From Nocardia colli (GTDB taxonomy: Bacteria; Actinomycetota; Actinomycetes; Mycobacteriales; Mycobacteriaceae): a stretch of DNA of 64,000 nt. Location of the stretch: contig NZ_VXLC01000001.1 in NCBI RefSeq assembly GCF_008704205.1, forward strand, positions 310,001-374,000, in the 5' to 3' direction. The notes under the pieces are model-generated. The model did not search any database. It was not told the origin of the DNA and saw nothing but the letters and a program-made list of their open reading frames with translations. A program made the position numbers and the translations under genes. This document shows positions 63,195 to 64,000 of the stretch, one piece after another; the stretch's first letter is position 1; each line of letters opens with the position of its first letter.

Positions 63195-64000
<806 letters not shown>

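Overview
The window is about 64 kb of very GC-rich DNA with GTG/TTG starts, densely overlapping genes (ATGA, GTGA and TGATG junctions), a stand-alone groEL under CIRCE control, an IdeR/DtxR-type iron box, a SAM-IV riboswitch, AMIN-like and LytR_C secreted proteins and a Cdc48-like AAA ATPase. This points to a mycolic-acid actinomycete, most likely Nocardia or a close relative. From memory, the gene set groEL2, psd, pssA, cdc48-like ATPase, ybdK, sodC, LytR_C protein, DUF3263 protein, def, GNAT, xthA, thiC matches the Mycobacterium tuberculosis Rv0440 to Rv0423c neighbourhood, with extra blocks inserted and the psd-pssA pair inverted.

Layout. 1-8.4 kb: an AraC-type regulator (cut by the window start), an NADPH-dependent MDR reductase, a YjbR-like protein, an M19 dipeptidase, an AMIN-like secreted protein, an S9 peptidase, and two TetR regulators flanking an alpha/beta hydrolase. 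8.8-15.8 kb (minus strand): a seven-gene coupled operon made of a branched-chain-type ABC importer, a flavin-dependent LLM monooxygenase and two CMD/AhpD proteins, preceded by a clear SAM-IV riboswitch. This suggests import and oxidation of a sulfur compound. 15.9-17.7 kb: a MarR regulator divergent from a secreted SMP-30-like protein, then an IdeR-box promoter that appears to drive only a ~73-nt terminator-ended small RNA. 17.7-23.6 kb: groEL with twin CIRCE elements, nadE, a SUFU-domain protein and a Clp_N/HTH regulator with two palindromic operators. 23.6-27.6 kb: an ECF41 (SigJ-like) sigma factor with its oxidoreductase, and the phosphatidylethanolamine genes pssA and psd. 28-30.5 kb: fabH, a SIMPL lipoprotein and an SRPBCC protein.

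30.7-37.4 kb: a soluble signalling operon (receiver-TrxR fusion, cNMP-binding histidine kinase, UBP zinc finger), a lipoprotein and a Cdc48-like ATPase. 37.5-45 kb: a membrane protein and a complete Mrp (mnhA-G) cation/proton antiporter operon. 45-51.2 kb: PAP2-type membrane enzyme, ybdK, sodC, LytR_C, DUF3263, def and GNAT genes. 51.2-54.8 kb: xthA followed by a lower-GC accessory cassette (SeqA_N-like/RAMA protein and an Abi_2 HEPN protein with an MbcA/ParS-like tail). The cassette is bounded by a ~187-bp, ~96% identical, frameshifted copy of the xthA 3' end, and a Uma2 nuclease gene lies beyond it. 54.9-64 kb: an acyl-CoA dehydrogenase/oxidase, TetR regulators, hmgA-fahA for homogentisate breakdown, a secreted LIP-type lipase, a VOC protein, and a TPP riboswitch driving thiC (cut by the window end).

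The most novel-looking items are the IdeR-box small RNA, the SAM-IV-controlled importer/monooxygenase operon, the defence-like cassette bounded by duplicated xthA ends, and the kinase/TrxR-like/UBP zinc-finger signalling module. No tRNA, rRNA, CRISPR array, integrase or insertion sequence was seen. Everything was read by eye; family assignments rest on recognised motifs and no database search was run.
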